Source of the DNA: Chara braunii | Lineage: Eukaryota; Streptophyta; Charophyceae; Charales; Characeae | Direction of reading: 5' to 3' | NCBI GenBank assembly: GCA_003427395.1 | Contig: BFEA01000220.1 | Location: forward strand, 1,731,916-1,753,147 | DNA: 21,232 nucleotides | Part shown: one piece after another, positions 8,184 through 16,879 of the stretch | How positions within the stretch are numbered: the first letter of the stretch is position 1 | Layout of the letters: every line of letters begins with the position of its first letter | Translations under genes and position numbers: made by a program | The notes under the pieces: model-generated | The model's input: only the letters and a program-made list of their open reading frames with translations | Told to the model about the DNA's origin: nothing | Database searches by the model: none

Positions 8184-8960
8184 GTGATAAGAGTAGCAAG
8201 GCTCCGAGAAGCTTGTCTTATCACAATGATGTCACTAACAAGTGATAAGAGTAGCAAGGCTCCGAGAAGGCCTGCATTATCACAATGATGTCTCTAACAA
8301 GGTGATAAGAGTAGCAAGGCTCCGAGAAACCTGCCTTAGCACGAGGTGATGTCTCTAACAAGGTGGTAAGAGTAGCAAGGCTCCGATAAGCCTGTCTTAT
8401 CACAATGATATCTCTAACAAGGTGATAAGAGTAGAAAGCCTCCAAGAAGCCTGCCTTGTTACAACGTTGTCTCTAACAAGATGATAAAAGTAACAAGGTT
8501 CCGAGAAGTCTGCCTTATCACAACATTGTCTCTAACAAGGTGATAAGAGTACCAAGGTTCCGAGAAGCTTGCCTTATCACGAGGTTGTCACTAACAAAGA
8601 TGTGATAAGAGTAGCAAGGCTCCGAGAAAGCCTGCCTTATCACAATGATGTCTTTAACAAGGTGATAAGAGTAGCAAGGCTCCGAGAAGTCTGCCGTATC
8701 GCAATGATCTCAGTAACAGGGTGATAAGAGTAGCAAGGCTCTGAGAAGCCTGCCTTATTACCCGTCAACGGTGTTTCAATTCGAAACAGCAGTAGGAGGA
8801 GCAAGGCACGGAGATGCCTGCCCGCCCTATTGTCCAACCGCATGGACAAAGGAAGTGGTAGTAAGAGGAGCGAGGCTTCGAGAAACCCGCTTTATTACCA
8901 TTTGGCCTTGTTCTAATGCAGGACAGTAGAAGTAAGACCCTCGAGGTCTGCGCTATCACA
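8184..8960. repeat. 60-bp satellite with hairpin units
   Basis: Ten well-preserved units start near 8184, 8242, 8302, 8363, 8422, 8481, 8540, 8602, 8662 and 8721, followed by about three degenerate units (near 8788, 8857 and 8921). Each unit starts GTGATAAGAGTAGCAAGGCT and, in most units, ends CTTATCAC. GTGATAAG/CTTATCAC form an outer 8-bp stem and AGGCT/AGCCT an inner stem. A spacer of about 18 bases based on AATGATGTCTCTAACAAG separates hairpins. The period is 20 codons, so one minus frame stays open over several units, but nothing else suggests coding. Confidence 0.92.
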
Positions 8961-8964
8961 AACA

Positions 8965-9900
8965 GACAATGGGAAGATCCCGAGCAATCTACTATATTAC
9001 TACTAACCTTCTGATCAAAATTGGATCAATCAATTACTAACAGACTACTTTTGATTCTATTGAGGAGAGGATAGTGAGATTTTGGCCCTGAGAGACTTAT
9101 CACTCTATCTTGGAACTTCTGTTTTTATTTCTATCTTGTGACTTCTCTCTAAGATGAAATGACGATACCGCTTGTGCTTGCCAGGAAAAGAACCAAGAAC
9201 GGGACTTTGATAAACAATCTTTAAAAAAGACTTATGTAAGATCACTGAGACGGAGGAGTTGGGAATGAACTTGTTCATTGCGGAAGAGAACCGTAAGGAA
9301 CTGCAATTTTGTTATCATTAGATAACAGAATGGTAGATTTCCGACTCAACTTCCATATGGCTTGATACCCACACCTAAGACAAAACCAAGAAAAAAGAAC
9401 GGACAAATTTTCCCTTGTATCTAAGCCTGAATTATCCAAGTTACTCTCGAAGGTCTTTGAAAAAGTGAATGGCTGGGTAAAAGGAGTCAGGAGTAGGAAG
9501 GAGCGTTGTTTTTCAAGGTTTTGGGGAGTGAGGGACTAGCTGTGAATGGGTTAAAGGTTGACGCTTGTAGCACATTCTGTGTTTGCATTTGTATGCGTGT
9601 ATGTATTTTCTTGCATCTGCACAGGTGTTGGGCAATGAACTGTCTGTCCGAACTTTTGAGATCAACTGGATTCGGACACAGGGCAGTACGATTGTGAAAG
9701 TGAGGTCCACCGCTCATTCGCTCCCCTGATATACATATATACTTATATATGTCTATGAACAAGTTCATACTCTGGTCCGAGCTTAGGAAGGTTATTGTCT
9801 AGGATTATGTTGATATCTTGAGAAGGTGGGAGATTACCAAGGGGTTTTGACTTTGGCATTGTCACGTATGGTCAACAAAGGAACATAGATTCGTTATCAT
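8965..9900. other. Stretch without recognisable feature
   Basis: Unique-looking, moderately AT-rich sequence with short overlapping frames only. The opposed frames at 9487-9768 and 9506-9697 shadow each other and show no domain. Confidence 0.45.
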
Positions 9901-9904
9901 ATTT

Positions 9905-10300
9905 AGCTAGGCGTGGAAGACTGTCCGGAAAGTCAACTTGATAAGAAAGTCGGTCCGAGGGAGTTAGCACCCCGGGGCACGATATACGGGTCAGTCTTAA
10001 GGCGTTCTACCGCTACGGCGATCGAGAAAATGCCCTCGGTTGGCCTACCTCTTCGATTGCATGTAAAAGCCTTCGCACGTGGGTCAGTAGCTCAGCAGGG
10101 ATACGCCCACCTAAGGGATAGTGACAGATCCGGCGGGTGGAGGTAAGTTGTACCTCGCGGGATCTCTAACCTGTCGTAGGGATTCGCGAGAGGTATAGCA
10201 CGCGTGCACGGTCGGAGTGGTGTTTCGTTAAGGTAACAAAAGACTCCTGCGTGATACGACCGTGAGGTCCAACACAAGAATTACTTTGCGTCTGGGTGTG
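9905..10300. other. GC-rich block of unknown nature
   Basis: GC content rises sharply relative to both sides, with many CG dinucleotides. A plus frame over 9913-10146 and a minus frame over 10092-10277 are open, but neither contains a motif I recognise. TAGCTCAGCAGG at about 10090 resembles a tRNA A box, but no matching B box or acceptor stem follows. The block abuts the truncated 3' end of the retroelement, so it may be flanking DNA or part of another element. Confidence 0.35.
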
Positions 10301-10339
10301 GGACCGCCGCGCGCGACACCGCATTCTCAATGTATCCCT

Positions 10340-11272
10340 CGCTCCTATCAATCCCATATTTTTTAACATTTTGATCCCTTCATTGCAGGCTTTGTTGATC
10401 TCCTGCATACTGTTGAAGCCGCCTGGAATAGGAGTGTTCTTCGAGTTGTGCAGAAAGTTGTTGATCCCGTCAACCTCACTAAGTCTAACCTGGACATGCC
10501 TATTAATTTTGGGAAGTAGGAAGCCGTCACATGTGCAGGTCATAACCCTACATGCAAAATGCTTCTGATTGTGCAAAATGTTGGCAACACTCTGGGTGTT
10601 TTCCCAAACCACCCTCATTCTCTGCACCATCAGGTTACCCAGCACAGTACAACGAATCTTATCCCTTAACTAATACTTCATCCCATGGCGCACATTTTTC
10701 TTGCTGATACCCGGATTAAGTGGTATCTTAATCATGACAATTGCCTTGAGATTTATCCCAAACTTCTTCTTCATGCATCTTGTAATAATGCCCCTTACAA
10801 TCTGTTTTCCCCTCCTTTCTCTTAGAGTATGTACAACCCCATTCATCTCTAACAGCTCGTCTAGTGACTTCTTAAACAGTTCCGTCATTTTCCAATGTGC
10901 TCTTAATAGTCCAATTACTTTCGCTTTCACCATCTCCGCCTTCCTCGTGATCCTAATTATGTTCAAAAGCATCCATTCACCCCCCCTCTCAATGACCATT
11001 TTTGCATCCTTAAGCAGATACTTTTTTCCTCCTTTCTCAATCCGACTGAAACCATAAACCAGTCGCACCAGTTTCCAGGTCTTAAACCACTTACTACCGG
11101 TTGTATTGGTTATAACCACTTGTTTTCCTTCCTTCTTCTGAATGTCTCTAACGAGTTTGCGCAAGTCCGGTCGTTTCTCTTGTTGAACGAATTCACATGA
11201 GAACAGAAGGGGTCTTGGATATCGCATCAGAGTCTTCGGTCTATTTTCACATTTCCCCTTTCTGTTTCTCCT
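10340..11272 (-). pseudogene. Retroelement pre-RT region with one internal stop
   Basis: One frame runs from 11272 to 10166 with a single TAG at 10672-10670. Before the stop the peptide is basic and helical, with LVRLVYGFSRIEK, GLLRAHWKMTELFKKSLDEL and RGIITRCMKKKFGINLKAIV. After the stop it continues in the same frame with RMRVVWENTQSVANILHNQK, then a Cys cluster (CRVMTCTC) and LLPKINRHVQVRLSE. The ILHN-then-Cys-cluster pattern resembles the segment that precedes the RT core in GIY-YIG/RT retroelement proteins. After about 10340 the frame stays open, but the sequence no longer looks like the family, suggesting a truncation junction. It is in frame with the end of the GIY-YIG region upstream, separated only by TAG at 11273. 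Confidence 0.55.
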
Positions 11273-11590
11273 CTATGATTTTTGTTTCTTCTTGCATTTT
11301 CCATTCAATGCACGGCTCAGTCTTTTAATGCTATCTTTTTCCATAGATGTTATCTCCTCAGCCCCCCCAACACCATATAGGAAGAGCAACGTAGTTGTCG
11401 ATACCAAATTTCCTGAGTAAAATATGAACTTTCTGCTTCCAGTTAGTCTTACTGACATAATTATACTCCCTCCAGTTAGTCATACCCACATAGAGCAGTT
11501 TACATTTTGGCAAAAAAATCACATAAACACATGACGAGGCATCTTCATCAAAGACTGACTCCCTTTCCCCCTTATTCATCTTTTTCAAAA
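11273..11590 (-). pseudogene. GIY-YIG endonuclease domain, frameshifted
   Basis: In the frame starting near 11588, CVYVI (residues 20-24) and LYVGMT (32-37) match the GIY and YIG strands with the usual spacing of ten residues, and R40 is near the position of the catalytic Arg. The frame stops at 11358 just after a run of seven G (minus strand). In the next frame AEEITSMEKDSIKRLSRALN follows, with the E-x3-I-x-x-L and LN pattern that carries the catalytic Glu. One G fewer in the run would join the two halves, so this is a homopolymer frameshift. A TAG at 11275-11273 then separates the domain from the pre-RT region. The nuclease would nick target DNA for retrotransposition. A possible N-terminal lead-in reads VVCRVTGNGGGITYIF around 11635-11590. 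Confidence 0.6.
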
Positions 11591-11751
11591 AATGTAGGTA
11601 ATTCCTCCCCCATTTCCAGTAACCCTACATACAACCATATAGCACAATTCCACATTGGATGCGATTACACAGTACTTTTCAATCTACCCCTGCTCCATAA
11701 GTATCCCTGTCTTCGTGAACAACCTCAGCATTGTCCGCTTCGAGTAGGATC
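11591..11751 (-). other. Linker between ORF1 and endonuclease, frames broken
   Basis: Minus-strand frames carry KILLEADNAEVVHEDRDTYG and later VVCRVTGNGGGITYIF, both protein-like and in different frames, with stops near 11685 and 11590. This looks like coding sequence decayed by indels. I cannot tell whether the intact element reads ORF1 and the nuclease as one protein or two. Confidence 0.35.
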
Positions 11752-12825
11752 TTAGTTTTTCTGTACATTTTCGACCTCGTCCTCTCTATCGTCCTCCTCT
11801 ACAGGCTCTGAGACAGTGACCCCATTTTCTTCCATCTCCCGTAGGGACTTCATATAATCCTCTAGGCCTAGTCTCGCTAGCTCCATCACCCCCAGATCCT
11901 TCCTAATGTATGATATCCCTTTCTCTGCGCACAGCGTACGGATATGCAGGTAGTGCATAGTTTCGTAGCTTTCCACTCGATTTCTCATGTATGCCACTAG
12001 GTCGAGTTCATCCTTCTCCTCCACCGCTTCTTCTTCCTCCACCCCTGATTGCTCCGCTTCCATCTTCTCGTTGTCGTCTTCGTTTATCTCTTCAGTTACG
12101 ACGGCCTTCCAGCGATCTTGTGCCCCGACCAGCTTAGGCAGCGCCTCGACGAGGCTCTTCAGTAGATCCTTTATTTCCCCCATCTCCGTCGACGTGGATG
12201 CCGATCTTGAAGCCCCAGCTTCATCAAATTTCTTCCCCAGGTTCCCCCTGCACCTGCTGATCCCTGCCTCGTCATCGTCCGACATGATGAGCACCCCGTT
12301 CTGTGGTCGACTCCGAGCTTTGACCGTCGATTTTGTTTTCACCCGCCCGGCTCGTGGTGAGGTGCTTGGGGCTATCCCATCCCTCAGGCTCTTCCGTTTC
12401 TCCGAACTCGATCCCTCCTTTAGTTCGCGTAGCTCCTTCTCCGCTCGCAATAGTCGAAGTTCCTCCCGTTCTTTTTCCGCCATCTTCGACTTATCATCCA
12501 CCTTGTCTACCTTCTCCGTCAAGGCTCGCAACGAACTGCCGAATGTAGCAGTCATCCATCTTTTCATCTCATCCTCCCTGGTTGTCGCAGGTTGCTTCTT
12601 TACTTCCTCCTTCTTTGTCTCGATTTTCTTTGGCTGAGTGACTTCAACTTCCTTGACCTCCACTTGCTTCTTCGTCGCTTCCGCCACCGCTTCCTGGAAT
12701 TTGATCTTGTTCAGTAGCTTCGTGTGCTCCCTTGTGAAGAACGCCCGATTTGGGTTGTGACCCCTCCCGTAGTTATTGCTATTACCTCCATTGCCACCAT
12801 ATTCGAGTTGCGCCTGCTGTTGTGG
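11752..12825 (-). pseudogene. Retroelement ORF1-like charged protein
   Basis: A 357-codon open frame bounded upstream by TAG at 12828-12826; no ATG was identified at its start, so it is treated as a broken longer frame. In order: Gly/Asn-rich GGNGGNSNNYGRGHNPNRAF, a conserved FFTREHTKLLNKIKFQEAV, a Lys/Glu stretch, a coiled-coil-like KMAEKEREELRLLRAEKELR, a Ser/Arg basic segment, an acidic stretch (EEEEAVEEKDELD), then YLHIRTLCAEKGISYIRK and DLGVMELARLGLEDY. That C-terminal block has the helix-loop-helix pattern of a SAP-like DNA-binding motif (inference). Its likely role is nucleic-acid binding for the element, like gag or ORF1p. The plus-strand frame at 11987-12637 is its shadow. Confidence 0.6.
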
Positions 12826-13040
12826 CTAACCCCACTGTGGAGGTGGTGGTCCCCAATGCGTCGGTTGTTGGTAGAAGCCTGACATTGGCCGATAGCTGGG
12901 TGGGGGAGGAGGTGGAGGGACAGGTGGTGGCTGTGCTTGACTGTACGATGGTGCTTGCTACTCCATCCAGTATCAGCCGCACCCCGACTAAGACCCTCGT
13001 CTTCTCCCTCTCCCCCTGCCTCTCGCGTACATGAACCACT
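12826..13040 (-). pseudogene. Decayed N-terminal part of ORF1 (Pro/Gln and RGR rich)
   Basis: In the same frame as the ORF1 body, the sequence reads from ATG at 13032-13030 through an Arg/Gly-rich start (MYARGRGRGRRRG), then PPPVPPPPPPPSY and THWGPPPPQWG. Four stops interrupt it: TAG at 12990, TGA at 12975, TAG at 12960 and TAG at 12828. At least two TAGs sit where a Gln (CAG) would fit the surrounding Gln/Pro composition. RG-rich and proline-rich stretches are common in RNA-binding gag/ORF1 proteins. Confidence 0.45.
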
Positions 13041-13910
13041 CCTATTCACTTCTCTACACCTCCCTCTTACTGATCGGTATCGTGATCTTGAAGATGACCT
13101 TCAACGCACGCAGGATCGTGATAACAGTTTCGAAGATCGCCTCGATGGCGAAGCGCATCCCGCCTTCGTCTTCGTGAATGGAACTTAATGCATCGTCCCC
13201 GAACAACCAATAACCACCAATCACATTCACAGGAAAGTACTTCCTACAGCTTGCCAAGACTCATATAAATACGAGTTATATGAATTGTATGAATTATATG
13301 AATTTATATGAAAGAAAAGAAGAACGCACATGGAAACGAAGTCTCCACGACACTAACCAATCGTTCCCAAGCAATGGCGTAAGGTCGATCAATCAGTTAT
13401 TCGTGTATGGAAACACAACATATTCACATAAAAATTATTGGGCGTTACTCTCGCAGTACATGACTTTATACCTCTACGCTTAAAAACAACGTTACCACCC
13501 TTCTGCCCAATACTACTCAGGTACTGCAGCGCCACCACGCTTAGATCTAATTTATACCTTCTATCCTTTGCCTACTTCCTCGGGTCTTGCGAACTTCAAA
13601 CCTTGTTGCTTTCACCGCCACCCGACGGCACCATTCGAAAATTTTTTTTTGAATATAATTTAATAATTTTATAATTAAGAGTATTTCGGCTACGTCTATT
13701 TGGAAAATCTTTAGAGCCTTGGTAAATTCAGAAAACGAGGCAATACCCCATTTTTCGATTTTACCAGCCTCCTTTTCTCTTCAACAGAGAAAACTTACCA
13801 TCAGATAGCGACGCCACCAGAATTGTCACAAAAACATTTCCCTCCAAAGCAATTCCCTTACCTCTGCCGTGACGCGGCTTGCCGTTGGTGCTGCTTCTTC
13901 CATCTTATGT
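13041..13910 (-). other. Junction region between the two retroelement parts
   Basis: About 870 bp between the end of the RT frame and the ORF1 start. A short minus frame starts at 13902 (MEEAAPTASRVTAE) and meets GAGGTAAGG, a splice-donor-like site. A T-run at 13638-13650 and a GAATTATATGAATT-type repeat at 13265-13310 are present. In a tandem element this would hold the 3' UTR of copy 1 and the 5' UTR or promoter of copy 2. No coding domain is recognised. Confidence 0.35.
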
Positions 13911-14582
13911 TCAGTAGTCAGTTCTGACTGCAGTCAGTCCAGTTACCATTTCGTCACCTGTTACCCGCAGAGCATCCTTCTTAGTTGGATTGTCACCTCC
14001 TCCTAGAATCCTCTCACTCTCGTCCCAACGTTTTTTACCCCAGTCAGAAAGGCTTCCTATAGGTGCCCCAATTTCCCAATGTCCCTGCCGAAGGATACCA
14101 GACTGATCCACGTTGTAGCCTTTGTGTTCGTATTATGCCAGATTCTCCAAATCGTACTTGTGATCACAGCCAACTTCAATTTTTTTCCCCCCGTAGGAAT
14201 GAAAAATTTTAAGAGTTTTGAAATGTCTGGGCTCTTTGCCCCAGATTCTTTCGATATTTTTGAACCTATGCGTCATATAGACCCATGCCGGCAGATCTGT
14301 CGTGATTAGATTTAACTCTAGAAAGGTTGCAATTCCATCCCCCCTGTCTGTCCGTTCCACTGTTAGTGCCTTGTGGTAATATCGGCTTATCCCCTCCAAT
14401 TTGTCCTCCGCCTTTTTTTTTTCCCCATCATTCGTCTTATCATACCAAGTTGCAAGAAATAAATCATCCATAATCCGATTTCCCTGTACGAGTCGTCTAT
14501 CTGCCCATAACGAATTCAGTAACTTACTTTCCGCAAAGGCGCACATCACACAGGTAAGTGGAGGTTTGACCACTTTTTGCAA
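13911..14582 (-). pseudogene. Reverse transcriptase, C-terminal half (copy 1, 5'-truncated)
   Basis: One frame runs from 14582 to 13911 with a single TAA at 14135-14133. It contains KPPLTCVMCAFAE (motif B-like region), RRLVQGNRIMDDLFL with the xxDD catalytic pair at residues 39-40 (motif C), ALTVERTDRGDGIATFLELN (the motif D to E region) and RHFKTLKIFHSY, which fits the thumb region. Motif A and the fingers are missing. The apparent start at 14582 is a TTG beside a poly(A) tract, so it is a truncation or rearrangement point, not a real start. The post-TAA part (QGHWEIGAPIGSLSDWG) has no domain I know. Confidence 0.6.
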
Positions 14583-14730
14583 ATCTTATCAATTTTTTTT
14601 TTTTTCTCTCTCTTTCTGGGTGTATGCTTTGACGCACACCTTGTAAGGTGAAGTAATTGAAGTTCAAACGTTCGTTTGAAGTTTTTTTTCTTCTCTTTTA
14701 CTCACTTACACTTTTATTGGATAACATGTT
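14442..14730. repeat. 289-bp direct tandem duplication, copy A
   Basis: The unit starts ATACCAAGTTGCAAGAAATA and ends TTTATTGGATAACATGTT, and abuts copy B. It covers the RT motif B-C segment plus a T-run and two small hairpins: CACCTT-gt-AAGGTG, and TTCAAACG-tt-CGTTTGAA. Confidence 0.92.
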
Positions 14731-15027
14731 ATACCAAGTTGCAAGAAATAAATCATCCATAAACCGATTTCCCTGTACGAGTCGTCTATCTGCCCATAAC
14801 GAATTCAATAACTTACTTTCCGCAAAGGCGCACATCACACAGGTAAGTGGAGGTTTGACCACTTTTTGCAAATCTTATCATTTTTTTTTTTTTTTTTTTT
14901 TTCCTCTCTCTTTCTGGGTGTATGCTTTGACGCACACCTTGTAAGGTGAAGTAATTGAAGTTCAATCGTTCGTTTGAAGTTTTTTTTCTTCTCTTTTACG
15001 CACTTACACTTTTATTGGATAACATGT
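14731..15027. repeat. 289-bp direct tandem duplication, copy B
   Basis: Head-to-tail with copy A. It differs only by a handful of substitutions (for example ATAATCCG/ATAAACCG, CAGTAACT/CAATAACT, CAAACG/CAATCG, ACTCAC/ACGCAC) and about nine extra T in the T-run. One change turns IMDDL of copy A into FMDDL on the minus strand. Very recent duplication or assembly duplication. Confidence 0.92.
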
Positions 15028-16865
15028 CTACCTGTGAGGAAAAAAAAAAAAAAAAAACAATAGGAAAGTGAAAGATAAATTTGCGTGTAAAAATTGATGG
15101 GTCACTCAACCCTCCCTTACCACTAATCTTTCTCTCTCCCTCTGTCTATTTTATGAAAATGAGAATGAGAGGTTTCAACAAGAAGTATTTTAATAGAAAC
15201 AACAAGATGAATGAAGAAATATAATTTGTCATTCAAAAACTGTATTGAATAAGAGAGAGAGAGAGAGAGGGAGAGCGAAAGAGAAAGAGGTTCTGCAACA
15301 GGGAGATGAAAAAAGCAAAAAAAAAAAAAGGAAGAACGAAAAGGAGGAACAAGTGGAAAAAGGTGAGAGAAGGGGCGAAATAAAAGATTAATTGGTTGCA
15401 GTTGGCATATTGACAACTCAATACTCACCTTATACATGATTAGAATGACCAGGAGAGAGAGAGGCATCAATGCTTCTTCATCCCAAGTGCACCATCATGC
15501 CATTTGCCTTCATCTCTCTTTATACATTTTTGAAAGTGGTCGGATATAAAAGATTTTTTTTATTATTATTGGAGTTGCACCTTCTTATTTCCCTGATATG
15601 ACAATCAAACCATAATTCATATGTTAGTTTTTCAAAGTCATCAAAATGATGTTGCCTTGTTGCAATACGTTGGTAAGAGATGAATTATATTAATTATCGA
15701 CGTTTAAAACATTTTTATTTCTATCGTTTTATGAATTAAGTTTCATCATAACCAACATAAAGGGTCTTTATCGGTAACAACTCTAAAGATGATAAGCTTA
15801 TTGAGTCAAGTGTTAAGCAAAACGGTATGGGGATCATATCAACTGACCAAATATATTGATGAAAAATATGAAACATTTTTAGTAAATTATAAAAAAGAAA
15901 TACAAAAATTAAACAAAGATAAATAATATGATAAGGCAAACAATGAGACTTAAAATCTTTATTGAAGTTGTATTGAAGCGGAGAAGGGAACATCGATCAT
16001 AAATTTGTTGAACTCTATGTATAATGGAACTTTCATTCACAACCCACAAATGCGTTATACACTCGTGATAATTTTTTTGGTTATTCGGTTTACCGGCTCT
16101 CAGAATGACTGACGTAGTAATGAAAAAAATATACATTTTTTATGAGGGTTTTTGATAGTTGCATGAAGCATTTTTGTGGTACAGGATCTATCAAAGTGTA
16201 TTATGACATTTCTGGTTACATATCCTCATTAAAAAATGAAACAGTGCAAGCATTTCACTTACGGCGGCAAAGCCTAAACCCAGGAAAAAATAATATATCT
16301 CATTTGATAATTTTTGTTTTAAATATTTGACAAAATAACTTCAAAAATTTCAGGGTAATAAATTTTTGAGTGTTCATCTTTGTAATAAAACTATTAAAAA
16401 ATGGAAAAAATATTTATATAAAAAAAAATCGGGGATAAATCATATTTTTTATTTTTATCTTGCTATATGTATACCCATACTATTTTTTGTCTATTTTTTT
16501 TTGTCGATGTATCTATTTTATGCTTTCGCTCTCTAATTTTAAACCAAATAGGATGTACAATGATTATCCTTATATTTATACATATTTTTTGTCAAGTACG
16601 ATTACAATTAATATACACAATTTCATATTTGAACTATGTAATAGCGAGGTGAGAGATAATTCCCTGAAATAATCAAATGCACTCACGTCACACAATAAAA
16701 TGCATTTGTGAATCCTTTTGAATAACAATTTTCGTGTTTGCAACAAAGTTGTTGAAACCAACTTAAAAACAAATGTATATATTTTTAAAATTATATATAC
16801 TATGGCGGTAAGTACACTGATTGTTTATGATTCCATACAAGTCCTCATGTGAGAGCATCCCTAAT
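15028..16865. other. AT-rich stretch without supported gene
   Basis: It contains an A-run at 15040-15056, a short GA-rich run at 15253-15290 and several T-runs. Frames are short and rich in Phe, Ile, Tyr and Leu as expected from composition. No domain, RNA gene or clear repeat was recognised. Confidence 0.5.
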
Positions 16866-16879
16866 ATGATACATACATG

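Larger units (their letters stand above)
10300..13040 (-). mobile_element. Decayed GIY-YIG retroelement, copy 2 (Penelope-like, 3'-truncated)
   Basis: In minus-strand order: a Pro/Gln-rich stretch and charged ORF1 (13040-11752), a GIY-YIG nuclease region (about 11590-11273), and a conserved basic/Cys-containing region (11272-about 10340). Similarity to the family is then lost before any RT motif. GIY-YIG ahead of RT is known from the N-terminal-endonuclease branch of Penelope-like elements. The whole copy is disabled by in-frame stops and at least one frameshift. RT-type sequence in the same orientation lies just 5' of it (14880-13911). Resemblance to repeat proteins of Chara braunii is from memory only. 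Confidence 0.6.

Noticed and set aside
8221-8849. Repeat-peptide frames on the minus strand of the satellite
   Set aside because: The 60-bp period is a multiple of three, so one frame can stay open by chance. No start, signal or non-repetitive domain supports a protein.
8184-8960. CRISPR-like array
   Set aside because: The whole 60-bp unit is repeated, including the spacers, there are no unique spacers or cas genes, and the genome is eukaryotic.
10080-10145. tRNA gene suggested by TAGCTCAGCAGG
   Set aside because: Only the A-box-like word is present. There is no B box (GGTTCGANNCC), matching acceptor stem or anticodon arm.
11987-12637. 216-codon plus-strand Ser/Phe-rich frame
   Set aside because: Shadow of the Lys/Glu/Arg-rich ORF1 on the opposite strand.
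13911-15030. Hammerhead ribozyme, sometimes carried by Penelope-like elements
   Set aside because: I looked for CTGATGA-type and GAAA core elements with suitable stems on both strands of the element region and did not see a complete set.
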